From assembly GCF_007748195.1 (NCBI RefSeq), contig NZ_CP037920.1:6387300-6451299 (forward strand): a DNA stretch of 64,000 nucleotides, written 5' to 3'. The notes beneath the pieces were generated by a model that saw only the letters and a list, made by a program, of their open reading frames with translations, did no database searches and was not told where the DNA came from. The first letter of the stretch is position 1. Every line of letters starts with the position of its first letter. The translations under genes were made by a program, and so were the position numbers. This document shows, one piece after another, positions 16,823 to 26,835 of this stretch. Source of the DNA: Gimesia aquarii. GTDB taxonomy: Bacteria; Planctomycetota; Planctomycetia; Planctomycetales; Planctomycetaceae.

Positions 16823-18622
16823 TTATTTTGCCAATGGCAGGCGAAAAGAGGCGGCCTGTTCTGCATTGCGGACGAATAACTGGTCGCCACGCAAAACGGG
16901 ATGATTCCAGGTTTTGCCGTCGATCGACTGAAACCTTGCCAGTTCTGTATGTGTTTTGGGATCGGCTTTCAGTAACACGACTTCACCTTGCTCGCTGATC
17001 ACTAACAACTGCCCGGAATCATCAAGTAACAAAACCTGACCTTTTCCGTAACGGCCCCGCTTCCATTTGCGTTTCCCGTCTTTGAGATCGAAGCACAAGA
17101 AAATGCTGCCGTCAAATCCATAAGCGTAACCTTCATGGATCACAAAGTCACTAAAGTCTGGTTTCAAACCGAGGGCAATCCAGACTTGTTCCGCCTCCCA
17201 TTTACCATCTGTGTTTGTGACGCGAACTCGTTGAACCCCCTTGCCCATTCCGGTCGCAATCAGGATGGAATCGTCTTCAATCACCTGAGGTTGTAATGCG
17301 CGAAAGCCATCAACGGCACATTCGTAATTGAGCAGCACAGTACCATCGGCTGGATTGAACAAGTTGAGTTCTTTGTTCGTCAACATCGCAATAACACTTT
17401 GTCCGGCAATAGTGAGCAACACAGGAGAGCTATAGGAGTGATCGCCAGACGGAGCCGACCACTTTAAATCACCGGTTTCGGTATCGAATGCCAGAACGCC
17501 TTTATCACCATTACCCCCCGCATGAACAATGACCAGTGAATCAACGACAAGAGGCGAAGAGCAGAACCCCCACATCGGTGGTTCTCGACCAGCAACTTCA
17601 CGAACGTCTTGTTGCCAGACAATTTTCCCCGTTTTGGGATCGAGCCTTATTAAGTGCCCTTTTGCTCCCATGACGTAAAGTTGCCCATCGGCAAGTGTGG
17701 GAGTGGCACGAGGACCAGCGCCCCCCATCGGTTCATAAAATCGAGATTGAATCTGTTGCTTCCAGATTTCGTTTCCAGAACGAGCGTCATAACAAACGAT
17801 CGCTTCGTAATCGCCGCGTTGCTCCTGAGTGAAAAGCAGGTTACCGGCAATGGCAAAGGAGGACCAACCAGGACCGATGGCGATCTTCCAGAGTGGGGTC
17901 GAAACTTCATTCGTCCATTTGTCAGCCAGAGTCACACCGCTGAGTACGCCATCTCGCTGATTGCCGCGGAATGCAGGCCACGCGGGATCAGTAAGTTGCT
18001 GGTCGAGTTCGGTGACTGTCAGTTGACTCAAATCACTCGGGGACTGTCCGTTATCTTTTGCCAGAAAACTGTCTTCCGCATTCGGGGTCCAGCGCCACGC
18101 TAAATCCATTTCGTAATGCCCCCACATTCCATCACTGCGCACCAGAGTAGAGAAGCCAAACCCAATGACAGAGCAGGCAGTGATAATCACTGTTCTCTTA
18201 AATGAGAGCATTTTCGAAACCAGAACCGCGGCAAGTCCAAACAGCCCCAGCCCCATGGGCACGGTGATTGACATCACAGCCGGTCCTTTCATCGAAGGGT
18301 CAATCAGGAACATCGTCGCGATCGCGGCCAAAACGACTACTGCGGTTCCCACGATTTTCTCTTTCACCGTGGCACGACTGGCAAACAGCCACCACAATAA
18401 AATCAAACCACCAAACACCATGGGACCAAAGATGACCACCATTAACATAAGAGTCGAGTTGACTTCGATCGCGCGGGTTAAAAACCGTGTCACCAGTATG
18501 CCGATCAGAAACAAAATCGGAGGCCAGCTGCGTAACGGTTGTAATTTAGTATCAGATGACACTGCATCATCTTCTTGTGGTTCGACTGGTTGACTTGTTT
18601 CTGATTTTTGATTTTCTGTCAT
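16823..18622 (-). CDS. PQQ-like beta-propeller repeat membrane protein (BamB-like)
   Basis: A 599-residue protein with a polar, acidic N-terminus and four to five membrane segments in residues about 30-165 (for example PPILFLIGILVTRFL, VVIFGPMVFGGLILLWWLF, VVVLAAIATMFLI). After DPAWPAFRGNQRDGV comes a seven- or eight-bladed PQQ-type propeller with blades such as IVCYDARSGNEIWKQQIQ, LIRLDPKTGKIVWQQDV, VLAFDTETGDLKWSAP and IFLCFDLKDGKRKWKRG. The propeller should lie outside the cytoplasmic membrane. Such proteins are abundant in planctomycetes and resemble BamB only in fold. The dehydrogenase catalytic residues are not evident, so a binding or scaffold role is more likely. Transcribed alone; its own regulation is not visible. 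Confidence 0.82.
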   Translation of the reverse strand: MTENQKSETSQPVEPQEDDAVSSDTKLQPLRSWPPILFLIGILVTRFLTRAIEVNSTLMLMVVIFGPMVFGGLILLWWLFASRATVKEKIVGTAVVVLAAIATMFLIDPSMKGPAVMSITVPMGLGLFGLAAVLVSKMLSFKRTVIITACSVIGFGFSTLVRSDGMWGHYEMDLAWRWTPNAEDSFLAKDNGQSPSDLSQLTVTELDQQLTDPAWPAFRGNQRDGVLSGVTLADKWTNEVSTPLWKIAIGPGWSSFAIAGNLLFTQEQRGDYEAIVCYDARSGNEIWKQQIQSRFYEPMGGAGPRATPTLADGQLYVMGAKGHLIRLDPKTGKIVWQQDVREVAGREPPMWGFCSSPLVVDSLVIVHAGGNGDKGVLAFDTETGDLKWSAPSGDHSYSSPVLLTIAGQSVIAMLTNKELNLFNPADGTVLLNYECAVDGFRALQPQVIEDDSILIATGMGKGVQRVRVTNTDGKWEAEQVWIALGLKPDFSDFVIHEGYAYGFDGSIFLCFDLKDGKRKWKRGRYGKGQVLLLDDSGQLLVISEQGEVVLLKADPKTHTELARFQSIDGKTWNHPVLRGDQLFVRNAEQAASFRLPLAK

Positions 18623-19324
18623 GCTGAATTCCCGATTGAGCTGGTTCTCATGTCTGATCTGAATGCGGTCATTTTAGATTGCAGAACTGATCTTTCAACC
18701 GGTGATTTATCCCGCTCTACCAGACCATATGAAAGGCAGACTTTCAGAAGAATATGGATTAATACCCGACGATTCAGACACCTTTCATTCACTAGCTTTT
18801 CTCGATATCTAGCAACTCGGCCTGCTGACCGACTGCTGCATTTTAAGGCATAACCTGCCATAAACAGCAGCAACCATCACAAACATATAGTATCTTTGAT
18901 CACACTTTAAGTTCCGGCATGGAAACAGCGACTCAAACTTCGCATACAAACAGTTTGATTGAGATACAGCGTTAATGATGGCTCAAACTCTGACAGATCC
19001 TGGAACAACAATGCTCAAACTCTCACAATTCATACTCTCTGTTGCTGGAGTCATCACTCTGTTCTGAGTAAAACGGGTAACAACAATCTGTTTGGCACAC
19101 ATTCTGCTTTGCTTAGTCTTATGGTTCATTTTTCAATGTGATCTCGTCAGTTTCGATACGTTCTGACAGACAAATGACCATGATCCCCAACCTGTTATTC
19201 AAACCGCTTGTAAAAATACCAATCGGATTTCACAGAAAAAAGTATGGCTCGTGTGAACCATACGACTGTGGTCCCTCCAATAATAATCGTAAGTTGTTCT
19301 TTCGCTCAAAGAAAAGGTAAAAAA
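18623..19324. other. Long regulatory region upstream of glutamine synthetase
   Basis: About 700 bases with no convincing gene. It holds three spaced copies of a CTCAAACT-type word (near 18932, 18979 and 19013; the last two share GCTCAAACTCT), which could be activator sites, and a sigma-54-type promoter at 19093-19108. The leader between that promoter and the GTG start is about 200 bases, long enough for leader control, but no known riboswitch was recognised. Confidence 0.5.
19093..19108 (+). promoter_or_regulatory. Sigma-54 (RpoN)-type -24/-12 promoter for glnN
   Basis: TGGCACACATTCTGCT matches the consensus TGGCACG-N4-TTGCW at all but two positions, with the GG and GC elements exactly 12 bases apart. 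Nitrogen-regulated glutamine synthetase genes are classic RpoN targets, which adds weight. Transcription should start near 19119. Confidence 0.6.
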
Positions 19325-21574
19325 GTGAACACGCAAATTCAAAGCTCAGACTCACCTACCACTTACCCTGGTGCCAACAATGGGAGTCAGAGCAAGCCCA
19401 GTTCCCCACGCTCTGCTGCTATCGCTGCAGTGACAGGTTACTCATCCAACCGGTCACCAATGAATTTTCGGGAAACCCCAACAGGTGATCTCTTTAACAA
19501 CAACGTGTTTTCTAAAAAGGTAATGAAAAAACGTTTGCCAAAAGAAATCTACAAAAAACTGGTCCGGACGATTGAAGACGGCGAGAAGCTGGACTGCTCA
19601 ACAGCCGATGTAGTGGCATCTGCCATTAAAGATTGGGCCATCGAAAAGGGGGCCACTCATTACGCCCACGTATTTTATCCCTTGACCGGATCAACGGCTG
19701 AAAAACACGACAGTTTCCTTTCACCTGATGGTGAAGGTAGCGCGATCGCGGAATTCAGCGGTTCTCAGCTCATTCAGGGTGAACCCGATGGTTCGAGCTT
19801 TCCCACTGGTGGAATTCGAGCCACGTTTGAAGCGCGGGGTTATACCATCTGGGATGTTACCAGTTCAGCTTATATTCTGGAAAATTCCAATGGAACGACA
19901 CTCTGTATTCCTACGGCCTTTGTTTCATGGACGGGAGAAGCATTAGATAAAAAGACACCCGTGCTGCGTTCCATGCAGGCCTTGAATACTCAGGCTCAAC
20001 GAATTTTGAAACTGTTTGGGCATGAGGATGGTGATCTGGTTTCATCGACCGCAGGTCCCGAACAGGAGTATTTTCTGATTGATCGTAACTTTTATTATGC
20101 AAGACCTGACCTGCTCACTGCAGGCCGCACTTTATTCGGAGCCAAACCACCGAAAGGTCAAGAGTTTGACGATCATTATTTTGGTGCGATTCCTGACCGC
20201 GTGCTGGCGTTTATGTTTGAAGCGGAACGAGAACTCTTCAAACTGGGAATTCCCGTTAAAACGCGACATAACGAAGTGGCACCAGGCCAATACGAAATCG
20301 CACCTCAATTTGAATCTGCGAATATCGCGACCGACCATCAACAATTGCTTATGACCACTTTGCGACGCACCGCAGAGAAACATGGCATGGTCTGTCTGAC
20401 TCATGAAAAACCGTTCGCCGGTGTGAATGGTTCAGGAAAACATGTCAACTGGTCACTGGGGAGTGCCTCACAAGGTAACTTGCTTGATCCGGGAGATACT
20501 CCCCATGAAAACGCACAATTTCTGCTCTTCTGTGCCGCCGTGATCCGTGCCGTGCATAAATACCAGGGCTTGCTGCGTGCTGTCGTTGCTTCTGCCAGTA
20601 ATGACCACCGTCTAGGCGCCAATGAAGCTCCTCCGGCGATCATTTCCATCTTCCTCGGTGATCAGCTTACGGATGTCTTTGAACAAATCAAAGCGGGTGG
20701 CGCGAACTCATCGATTCCCAAGGGAACCCTGACTGTGGGAGCGGACGTCTTGCCACCGCTGCCTAAAGATGCGGGAGACCGTAACCGTACCAGTCCCTTC
20801 GCGTTCACCGGAAACCGGTTTGAATTCCGTGCCGTTGGTGCAAACCAGTCGATTGCCGGCCCACTAGTAGCGATGAATACGATTGTCGCAGATTCACTTG
20901 AGTTTTGTGCCACCCGACTCGAAGAAGCAACCGGCGGTGATCCCGACAAACTCCATTCTGAGTTGCAAAAACTGTTGACAGAAATCATGAATGAACATGG
21001 TTCTATTGTCTTCAATGGAGATGGTTATAGCGAAGAATGGCATGCGGAAGCGGCCCGACGCGGTTTGCTCAATCTTAAAACCACCGTTGATGCTCTACCA
21101 ATCTTAGAATCGGAAGATGTCAAAACGCTGTTTACCAAGCATAAAGTTCTTTCAGAACGAGAACTGGCTAGCCGTCTTGAAACATACCTGGAACAGTATT
21201 GCATGACGATTAGTGTAGAAGTCAATCTGACGATTAAGATGGCAAAAACTTTCATCTTCCCGGCCGTGATTCGCTACCAGAGCGAACTGGTTTCCAATTG
21301 TGCCAACTTGAAAATGCTGGGTTATGATTTTGATACTGTCACCCTGGATCATGTCACAGACCTGGTAAAAATTCTCCAAGATACAATCGGCGAACTGGAA
21401 CTGGCTGTTTCAGAGTGTGAATCAGATGATATGCTTGCTGAAGCAAATCATAGTTGCAATGTTCTCTTGCCAATTATGAACAAGGTTCGGGCGATCGCAG
21501 ATGAACTGGAAGGGATCGTTGCCGACGACCTTTGGCCTCTACCGACTTATCAGGAAATGCTGTTTATCAAATAA
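19325..21574 (+). CDS. glnN: Glutamine synthetase type III
   Basis: ATP-dependent amidation of glutamate with ammonium, the entry point for nitrogen. The GTG at 19325 follows AAAAGG and gives 749 residues, the usual size for the large GSIII class; the upstream ATG at 19244 would add an unlikely leader. Class III features include [19 protein letters not shown] near the start, [21 protein letters not shown], the [10 protein letters not shown] metal site, [22 protein letters not shown] and [13 protein letters not shown] with the catalytic FEFR. The C-terminal helical domain is also typical. It has an RpoN-type promoter upstream and a strong terminator downstream, so it forms a single-gene unit probably controlled by nitrogen supply. 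Confidence 0.95.
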   Translation: MNTQIQSSDSPTTYPGANNGSQSKPSSPRSAAIAAVTGYSSNRSPMNFRETPTGDLFNNNVFSKKVMKKRLPKEIYKKLVRTIEDGEKLDCSTADVVASAIKDWAIEKGATHYAHVFYPLTGSTAEKHDSFLSPDGEGSAIAEFSGSQLIQGEPDGSSFPTGGIRATFEARGYTIWDVTSSAYILENSNGTTLCIPTAFVSWTGEALDKKTPVLRSMQALNTQAQRILKLFGHEDGDLVSSTAGPEQEYFLIDRNFYYARPDLLTAGRTLFGAKPPKGQEFDDHYFGAIPDRVLAFMFEAERELFKLGIPVKTRHNEVAPGQYEIAPQFESANIATDHQQLLMTTLRRTAEKHGMVCLTHEKPFAGVNGSGKHVNWSLGSASQGNLLDPGDTPHENAQFLLFCAAVIRAVHKYQGLLRAVVASASNDHRLGANEAPPAIISIFLGDQLTDVFEQIKAGGANSSIPKGTLTVGADVLPPLPKDAGDRNRTSPFAFTGNRFEFRAVGANQSIAGPLVAMNTIVADSLEFCATRLEEATGGDPDKLHSELQKLLTEIMNEHGSIVFNGDGYSEEWHAEAARRGLLNLKTTVDALPILESEDVKTLFTKHKVLSERELASRLETYLEQYCMTISVEVNLTIKMAKTFIFPAVIRYQSELVSNCANLKMLGYDFDTVTLDHVTDLVKILQDTIGELELAVSECESDDMLAEANHSCNVLLPIMNKVRAIADELEGIVADDLWPLPTYQEMLFIK

Positions 21575-21606
21575 CAGCCCCTAGTTAAGATTCGATTCTT
21601 CAAACG

Positions 21607-21645
21607 AAAAGCCGACCAGTAGTATTTATACTGGTCGGCTTTTTC
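21607..21645 (+). terminator. Strong terminator after glnN
   Basis: AAAAGCCGACCAGTA and TACTGGTCGGCTTTT form a perfect long stem around GTATTTA, followed by T residues. With A-runs on the left side it could also stop minus-strand transcripts of the convergent lipoprotein gene. Confidence 0.9.
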
Positions 21646-21677
21646 TGCATTGTTCTCTGACCAAAGCAACAATCGGC

Positions 21678-22133
21678 CTATTTCTTTTTTTCCTTTGGTT
21701 CTAAATTGAACTGCAGTACGTTTGCTGTACCACTTTGAATCTCTGCAGTCAGGCCGGAAGTACTGGGGTTGTTGTATTTTTCCAGAATGAGAGAATTTCC
21801 CCCTCCCATGTAGTTGGGATCGAAGTCGGTGGTTTCTCCGGGATTCGCAACGACGGCACTTTTAGCTGTTTCCGTAGCAGTAATGGAAACTTGATGAGTA
21901 CCTACAGGAGCACCGTCATTGGGTTCGTAAGTCATTACATTCAGAATTTCCCCATCTTTGATCACTCCCGAAGCAGGACGGCTACCGGTTGTTTCAAACG
22001 TAATTGTGCCCGAAGCAAGAGGCGCGCCATCGAGTGTCACCGTTCCGGAAACTGGTGCCGTTGATGAGCGATCAGGACCCCCACCGCAACCGATCACGGT
22101 GAGCAAGAACATACAAAAAAATAAACGTTTCAC
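21678..22133 (-). CDS. Small lipoprotein with carboxypeptidase-regulatory-like/transthyretin-like fold
   Basis: A 151-residue exported lipoprotein. The GTG at 22133 has GGAG 6 bases upstream and starts a short lipoprotein signal (LFFCMFLLTVIGCGGG), with lipidation at the cysteine. The mature part reads PVSGTVTLDGAPLASGTITF ... VGTHQVSITATE, the beta-sandwich pattern common in small planctomycete lipoproteins. Function is unknown. It is the last gene of a run with a DUF1559 protein, a FecR-like protein and an ECF sigma factor, all on the minus strand, and DUF1559 genes are often followed by such lipoproteins. The poly-lysine end (KEKKK) is unusual but unremarkable. Confidence 0.75.
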   Translation of the reverse strand: MKRLFFCMFLLTVIGCGGGPDRSSTAPVSGTVTLDGAPLASGTITFETTGSRPASGVIKDGEILNVMTYEPNDGAPVGTHQVSITATETAKSAVVANPGETTDFDPNYMGGGNSLILEKYNNPSTSGLTAEIQSGTANVLQFNLEPKEKKK

Positions 22134-22288
22134 CTTGAACTCCACTAATATTCCGAAAGAAAAAGACAATGAGATAACTACCCGGTTCATTGCTTGTTGA
22201 ACGGGCCAAGGAATAAAGCAACAATCAAACAGGAGCAGACAGACTCGGAACCGAACCTGTCTGTTTGCAAAGTATCTTTCTGTCAGAC

Positions 22289-23200
22289 TTAGTATTCTCC
22301 GAGAACTTCTCCGCCTGCACGGGAAGCGAGTCCGCGATAAGTGGCACCATCGATATTCTCACTGACGAAACGCACTGCACCATCACCCATCAGAAAATGA
22401 GTGCCTCCGACGTGGAAGCTTCGAAATCCAATGGATTCATCCCAACGGGCATTGGATTGGCTTGGTAAATTACTCCTCAAATCTTCGTTCATAAAGTTAA
22501 TCGGATGAGCCGTGGTTCCGAAACTCTGCACTCCCCAGTTTTGGGTAATACACATCGCACCAATACATTCACCGATTGCAAATGTATTGGAAAGGCCATC
22601 AGTGACATCTCTGATGCGCGCACTCCATGCCCAGCGACCGATCATGCCACGCACTGGTTGAAGACAGCCTACGTTTCCATAGGCGGGAGTCGCGCCGACG
22701 CCTGTACTGTTTACATAATCGCCGATCACAGCCGCATAGTCAGTCTGCGCAACAACCCAGGTTGGTGCTGCAAAAAACTCTTCATCACGGATTTCGTTTG
22801 CAAGCGGGTCTGAGGGACAAAGAAATGCGGGGTAAGGCTTCTGAAGATGCTGAAAATTGTTCCCTTGCCAGGAAGCCCGATCAAAATCAAAGGCATTATA
22901 AATATTGGCCTGATCCATATAGGGCAAAATCATTGGAATCCATCCGTACCGTTTGCTACCCACAGGTGCTCCCACATTGGGACAGCGCGGATTGGAAATT
23001 GGCAGCATAGAGAACGTACCATGATAATTATGAAGTGCTAAACCAATTTGTTTTAGATTATTTTTGCACTGAGAACGGCGTGCAGCTTCTCTCGCCTGCT
23101 GCACTGCCGGCAACAGTAACGCGATCAAGATGGCAATGATCGCAATCACGACTAATAACTCGATGAGCGTGAAACCTCGACGCAGCTTAAATGATGACAT
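22289..23200 (-). CDS. DUF1559 domain prepilin-like protein
   Basis: A 303-residue protein with a type IV pilin/pseudopilin N-terminus: [20 protein letters not shown], with cleavage expected after the glycine and a glutamate at mature position 5. The [20 protein letters not shown] segment continues the pilin helix. The remainder is DUF1559, ending in the family's C-terminal [17 protein letters not shown] motif. The ATG at 23200 follows AAGGGG. DUF1559 proteins are a large planctomycete-specific expansion and probably form surface fibres or secreted pseudopili through a type II/IV apparatus. Neighbours suggest expression under the ECF sigma factor encoded upstream. Confidence 0.92.
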   Translation of the reverse strand: MSSFKLRRGFTLIELLVVIAIIAILIALLLPAVQQAREAARRSQCKNNLKQIGLALHNYHGTFSMLPISNPRCPNVGAPVGSKRYGWIPMILPYMDQANIYNAFDFDRASWQGNNFQHLQKPYPAFLCPSDPLANEIRDEEFFAAPTWVVAQTDYAAVIGDYVNSTGVGATPAYGNVGCLQPVRGMIGRWAWSARIRDVTDGLSNTFAIGECIGAMCITQNWGVQSFGTTAHPINFMNEDLRSNLPSQSNARWDESIGFRSFHVGGTHFLMGDGAVRFVSENIDGATYRGLASRAGGEVLGEY

Positions 23201-23265
23201 CGCAAAGCCCCTTTTCTTCGAAAATGAAATATATAAAATATCTACACAACTACTTCGCATATAAA

Positions 23266-24699
23266 TCAGCGTGCGCGACGATACTCAAATGTGCCTGCCG
23301 AGTATCGATCTACGAACGTTTGATCAATTTTTATCGGGAAGTTCTCAGGATCAGATAACCACTGCGGTTGATCTGGTCTGACCTCGCCCAAGCCTCGCTC
23401 AAACCGGCTCGTACCGACAAACGAAATCAGGCCGCCGCCATCGTCGCGCGACTTCAAGTGCCGACGAGAGCCACTCACTCCATCATTTCCGTTTGGCTCT
23501 TTCTCTCCATAACCATATGCCACAATCGAGTAAGCCCCGGGTTCGAGTCGCAACGGAGATTTCAAAGGCTGAAATCGATTCGAGTCAATCAGTTCTGCAT
23601 CATCACCGGGAGCAAAGGCCACCACTGCCAGCCGCTTGGTCCCTTTATCGTCTTTAAAATCATCAGGTGTTCCCAAATCGTCGCGCTGCCAAAGCTCACA
23701 CACCAGCTGTTGTTTCAACCCATCGGAGCCGCTGTCAAATACACCCAAGCGTGTCACTTCGATCGGCTCGTTTACCACAAAATCGTGGCCCAGTTTACCG
23801 TGATATGCCTGTGTGCCTTTTGTATTCTTTCGAGTTCGGTAGGCAATCTTGAGTGAATCTTGATTCTGATCTGGCTCATCTCGCAAATCGACCGGTTCGA
23901 TCTCGATGTAGCCCTCTTTTAAAGGATCAACACGAACAGCCTCTTTTGTTTTGAGCATTCGCCGCTCAGTAGCTCCCATCTCATCAGAGCGTTTCACTTC
24001 GACGAGTCCCTGGTGAACCTGAATATCGACAACTTCCGCATCGTAGACACGAACTGTAAACTCGGTTCCAAAGTCAACCACCTCCGCGGCGGTTGTTGAC
24101 ACTTTAAATCCGATTGCCTGCCGGGGTACTTTTAAGGACGCTGTCCCGGAAAACAAGCGCACGACATCCGGGGAAACGATTTTGATTGTAGTATCCCCTC
24201 TCAATGTCAACTCAACACCATTCATAAAACGCAGTACTGCTTTACCATCTTCTAAATGCAGCCAGCGATCAACCTGAATGGTTTCACCCAGCTCTGCTCC
24301 GAGACCTGGATGCTCCCACCAACCATCCTGTGATTTCAAGGTCGCCACGCCTTTGTTAGCTGAACTATTCTCAAGCGACTGATAAATAATGACGCCCATC
24401 AGAAGCATTGCTGCGACAACAGAAACACCAGTGACCTTTTGCCAGAATCGCGGTGTCTGGTTTTCGTCCCAGCGTTTGGTTTCAAACAACGAAGTTGGAC
24501 CCTCAAAGAGTTCGGAACGCTTTGCGGTGACAGCTAAATGCCCCAGTAATCCCATGTGTTCAAGGTAAAATTTACGGGCATCCGCGTTTTCTTCGAGAAG
24601 CTTCGAAAGCAACTCCACTTGTTCGTTCGAAACAGTTCCGTCATCAATGGCAGCAAGCCATTCCTGCAGATTCGATTCCCAGTCATTCTGAATGCTCAT
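23266..24699 (-). CDS. FecR-domain protein, putative anti-sigma/sensor
   Basis: A 477-residue single-pass membrane protein. The N-terminal 80 residues are cytoplasmic ([20 protein letters not shown]), followed by a membrane helix ([18 protein letters not shown]). Beyond it is a FecR domain: [20 protein letters not shown] and [22 protein letters not shown]-terminal beta-rich domain of about 200 residues ([20 protein letters not shown] ...) is of a kind found in planctomycete and verrucomicrobial surface proteins. Its ATG overlaps the stop of the sigma gene in an ATGA, so the two are made together. By analogy with FecI-FecR it may control the sigma factor in response to an envelope signal. Confidence 0.85.
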   Translation of the reverse strand: MSIQNDWESNLQEWLAAIDDGTVSNEQVELLSKLLEENADARKFYLEHMGLLGHLAVTAKRSELFEGPTSLFETKRWDENQTPRFWQKVTGVSVVAAMLLMGVIIYQSLENSSANKGVATLKSQDGWWEHPGLGAELGETIQVDRWLHLEDGKAVLRFMNGVELTLRGDTTIKIVSPDVVRLFSGTASLKVPRQAIGFKVSTTAAEVVDFGTEFTVRVYDAEVVDIQVHQGLVEVKRSDEMGATERRMLKTKEAVRVDPLKEGYIEIEPVDLRDEPDQNQDSLKIAYRTRKNTKGTQAYHGKLGHDFVVNEPIEVTRLGVFDSGSDGLKQQLVCELWQRDDLGTPDDFKDDKGTKRLAVVAFAPGDDAELIDSNRFQPLKSPLRLEPGAYSIVAYGYGEKEPNGNDGVSGSRRHLKSRDDGGGLISFVGTSRFERGLGEVRPDQPQWLSDPENFPIKIDQTFVDRYSAGTFEYRRAR

Positions 24700-25232
24700 G
24701 CTGACGGCCCCATTTCAAAACGACGCTGAATACAACTTTCAAGCCGCTTGAGAATTCTTCGAATCCATAGCCTGACAGTAACCTCGGATCGGCCCACCTG
24801 ACGTGCCGTCTCCTTGAGCGTTCCCTTGGATCGAAACCGTAACAGGATCAATTCTCGATCCGACTTTGTCAGACTCGCGATGCATTCATCCAATGCCTGG
24901 GAACGATATTCCAATTCATACCATAAATTACCAGTATCCGTAACAAGTTGTTCAACAACTTGTTCGTTTAAACACCGCGAACGCCTGTTTTTCGTTCGCC
25001 GATATTCGAGCACTTTGAAATGCGCAATGCGACAGGCCCAGGCAGAGAAGTTCGTTCCCTTCTCAAATTCGTCTAACTTCTCCCACATCAACGTGACGAC
25101 TTCCTGGACGATATCTTCCACGTCTTCGCAGCCGGGCAACAGCGCGCGCACGAGCCCAAACAAACGCCCTTCATTGGCCATAATCAGCCGGACGAATTCA
25201 TCAGGTTGGAGCTGAGATGAGTTTTTAGACAA
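24696..25232 (-). CDS. ECF sigma factor, planctomycete/verrucomicrobial type
   Basis: A 178-residue ECF sigma factor. Region 2 contains LPGCEDVEDIVQEVVTLMWEK and FSAWACRIAHFKVLEYRR. Region 4 contains SKGTLKETARQVGRSEVTVR followed by LWIRRILKRLESC. It belongs to the ECF group that in planctomycetes and verrucomicrobia precedes FecR genes. The stop overlaps the FecR start by 4 bases. The two downstream genes (DUF1559 and a lipoprotein) are likely output of the same cluster. No promoter is obvious in the 330 bases upstream. Confidence 0.9.
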   Translation of the reverse strand: MSKNSSQLQPDEFVRLIMANEGRLFGLVRALLPGCEDVEDIVQEVVTLMWEKLDEFEKGTNFSAWACRIAHFKVLEYRRTKNRRSRCLNEQVVEQLVTDTGNLWYELEYRSQALDECIASLTKSDRELILLRFRSKGTLKETARQVGRSEVTVRLWIRRILKRLESCIQRRFEMGPSA

Positions 25233-25565
25233 CAGTAGAATCTACTTATTACTGAAATGTTTCCGATAAATTCTTTACTACTTAATAAATGACCTTAGAC
25301 TGAAAAACCGAAAGAAAGTTTTTCGGACCTATCTTCAAAATGCTACGTATCCTTTTTTCATAGAAAGAGTTACGAATTTACTTATTTAGAGATTATTTTT
25401 GTGTGAGGAGAAGAATCAGTCGCTTATCAAAATCATTAAAGATTAGGGGGAGACTGTTATGGAGGGCTTAAGAGACCTGACATCCCATTACTATTTAATG
25501 AGGTGAATCAGTCTCTAATAACACTATTAATTGTTCTTGACTTCTCTAGATTGAGCTACTGCATT
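25233..25565. other. Intergenic region between ECF sigma gene and ada
   Basis: About 330 A+T-rich bases upstream of the sigma gene and downstream of ada. I see no gene, no strong hairpin and no recognisable operator. It presumably holds the sigma gene promoter. Confidence 0.4.
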
Positions 25566-26657
25566 TTATGTTGTATTCAGAGGTAATTCACGGCTTTCAA
25601 TTTCCAATAGTCGCTTCTTTCGCCAGAGCCCGCCGCCGTAACCTGTCAGCTTTCCGTCCGCACCGATCACACGGTGACAAGGAATCAGAATTGAAATGCG
25701 GTTATCGCCGTTGGCGCGGGCGACGGCACGTACTGCCGCTGGTTGGCCAATATTTTTAGCCTGCTCTGCATAGGAACGGGTTGTTCCGAACGGAATGGTT
25801 TGCAAAGCGGCCCAGACTTTTTGTTGAAACTCGGTTCCGGGCGTAATCAACGGGATATCAAAGTCAGTTCGCTTACCTGCAAAATAGGCCTGTAACTCCG
25901 CATCGAGTTGCGCAAAGAACGGACTATCTCCTGGCAGCGTTTTTGCATTCATGCGTTTGTGCAAACGATTGAGTTGGGTTTCCAGCATCGGACGGTCGGC
26001 GAATTCGAGCAAGCAGATCCCCTGCTCCGTCGCACCCGCTAACATCGGGCCAAGTGGCGTCAGTATCCTGGTGATGGCAATCACCTCTTGCCCGTTGGTC
26101 TTTGCTGGCGCGCTGCCGATGGTTTTCTTGAAGCCATCACCGAAGCCACTCAGCGATTCATAACCACTCTGAAAGGCGGCATCTGTGACTGATGTTTTGT
26201 GGCGAATTTGGCCAAAGGCCTGGTTGATCCGTCGCATTCTTAAGTAGGATGTGAAAGTCATGCCATGTAATTTCTGGAACCAACGACGAACACGTACGGG
26301 ATCAAGTCCCCGTTGCCTCAAATCTTCAGCCTGCAAGCGAATAGTGGCATCCTGTTCGACTTCTTCCAGTAAAGGTTGCAGCCATTCGGGTGTGGCGCCT
26401 AAATCGATCATAGGATGACAGATCTTGCAGGCACGATAGCCGCTGGCGATTGCCGACTTCGCATCGGGAAAGTACTCGACGTTCTCCGGTTTGGGTTTGC
26501 GGGCCGTACAAGAGGGTCGACAAAAAATTCCCGTTGTACGAATCGCTGCAACGAAAACACCTTCGAAGCTGGTATCTCTGCGACTGAGCGCATCGTACAT
26601 CGTTTCCCGGTCGGGAAGTGTGGCTGTGTCATTCATGTTTGTGTCTGTATTATCCAT
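25566..26657 (-). CDS. ada: Ada: bifunctional methylphosphotriester/O6-methylguanine methyltransferase and regulator
   Basis: Repairs alkylated DNA by suicidal methyl transfer and activates the adaptive response. With the ATG at 26657 the protein is 363 residues, close to E. coli Ada (354). The N-terminal zinc site has C46, C50, C77 and C80 (FCRPSC ... CKIC); C46 corresponds to the methyl-accepting cysteine. An AraC-type DNA-binding region follows (RVRRWFQKLHGMTFTSYLRM). The C-terminal domain has the active-site PCHRVIG with YGGGLWRKKRLL. The frame stays open to 27242, but that stretch overlaps the opposite-strand DinB-like gene and has no Ada homology. The divergent DinB-like neighbour may share its damage response. 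Confidence 0.93.
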   Translation of the reverse strand: MDNTDTNMNDTATLPDRETMYDALSRRDTSFEGVFVAAIRTTGIFCRPSCTARKPKPENVEYFPDAKSAIASGYRACKICHPMIDLGATPEWLQPLLEEVEQDATIRLQAEDLRQRGLDPVRVRRWFQKLHGMTFTSYLRMRRINQAFGQIRHKTSVTDAAFQSGYESLSGFGDGFKKTIGSAPAKTNGQEVIAITRILTPLGPMLAGATEQGICLLEFADRPMLETQLNRLHKRMNAKTLPGDSPFFAQLDAELQAYFAGKRTDFDIPLITPGTEFQQKVWAALQTIPFGTTRSYAEQAKNIGQPAAVRAVARANGDNRISILIPCHRVIGADGKLTGYGGGLWRKKRLLEIESRELPLNTT

Positions 26658-26835
26658 TTTATAGAACCCGAGTTTTTGAAGCCAAAATACCATCTCCAAA
26701 AATAATACCAGTTCCACAACCAGCGGCAACCGCGAAATGGACAAGGAATTTTCCGAGCACCCATTACCTGGAAAATTAGATTCCGGAGCCCTAAAATGAG
26801 CTACTAGAAATATCATACTAAAATGAGGAACTGAA

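Noticed and set aside
16735-16998. Open frame of 87 codons overlapping the REP-like element
   Set aside because: It runs antisense through the end of the PQQ-propeller gene and its 5' end is only the repeat sequence.
23520-23540. GGTTCGAGTC resembling a tRNA T-arm
   Set aside because: It lies inside the FecR-like coding sequence and no cloverleaf can be built around it.
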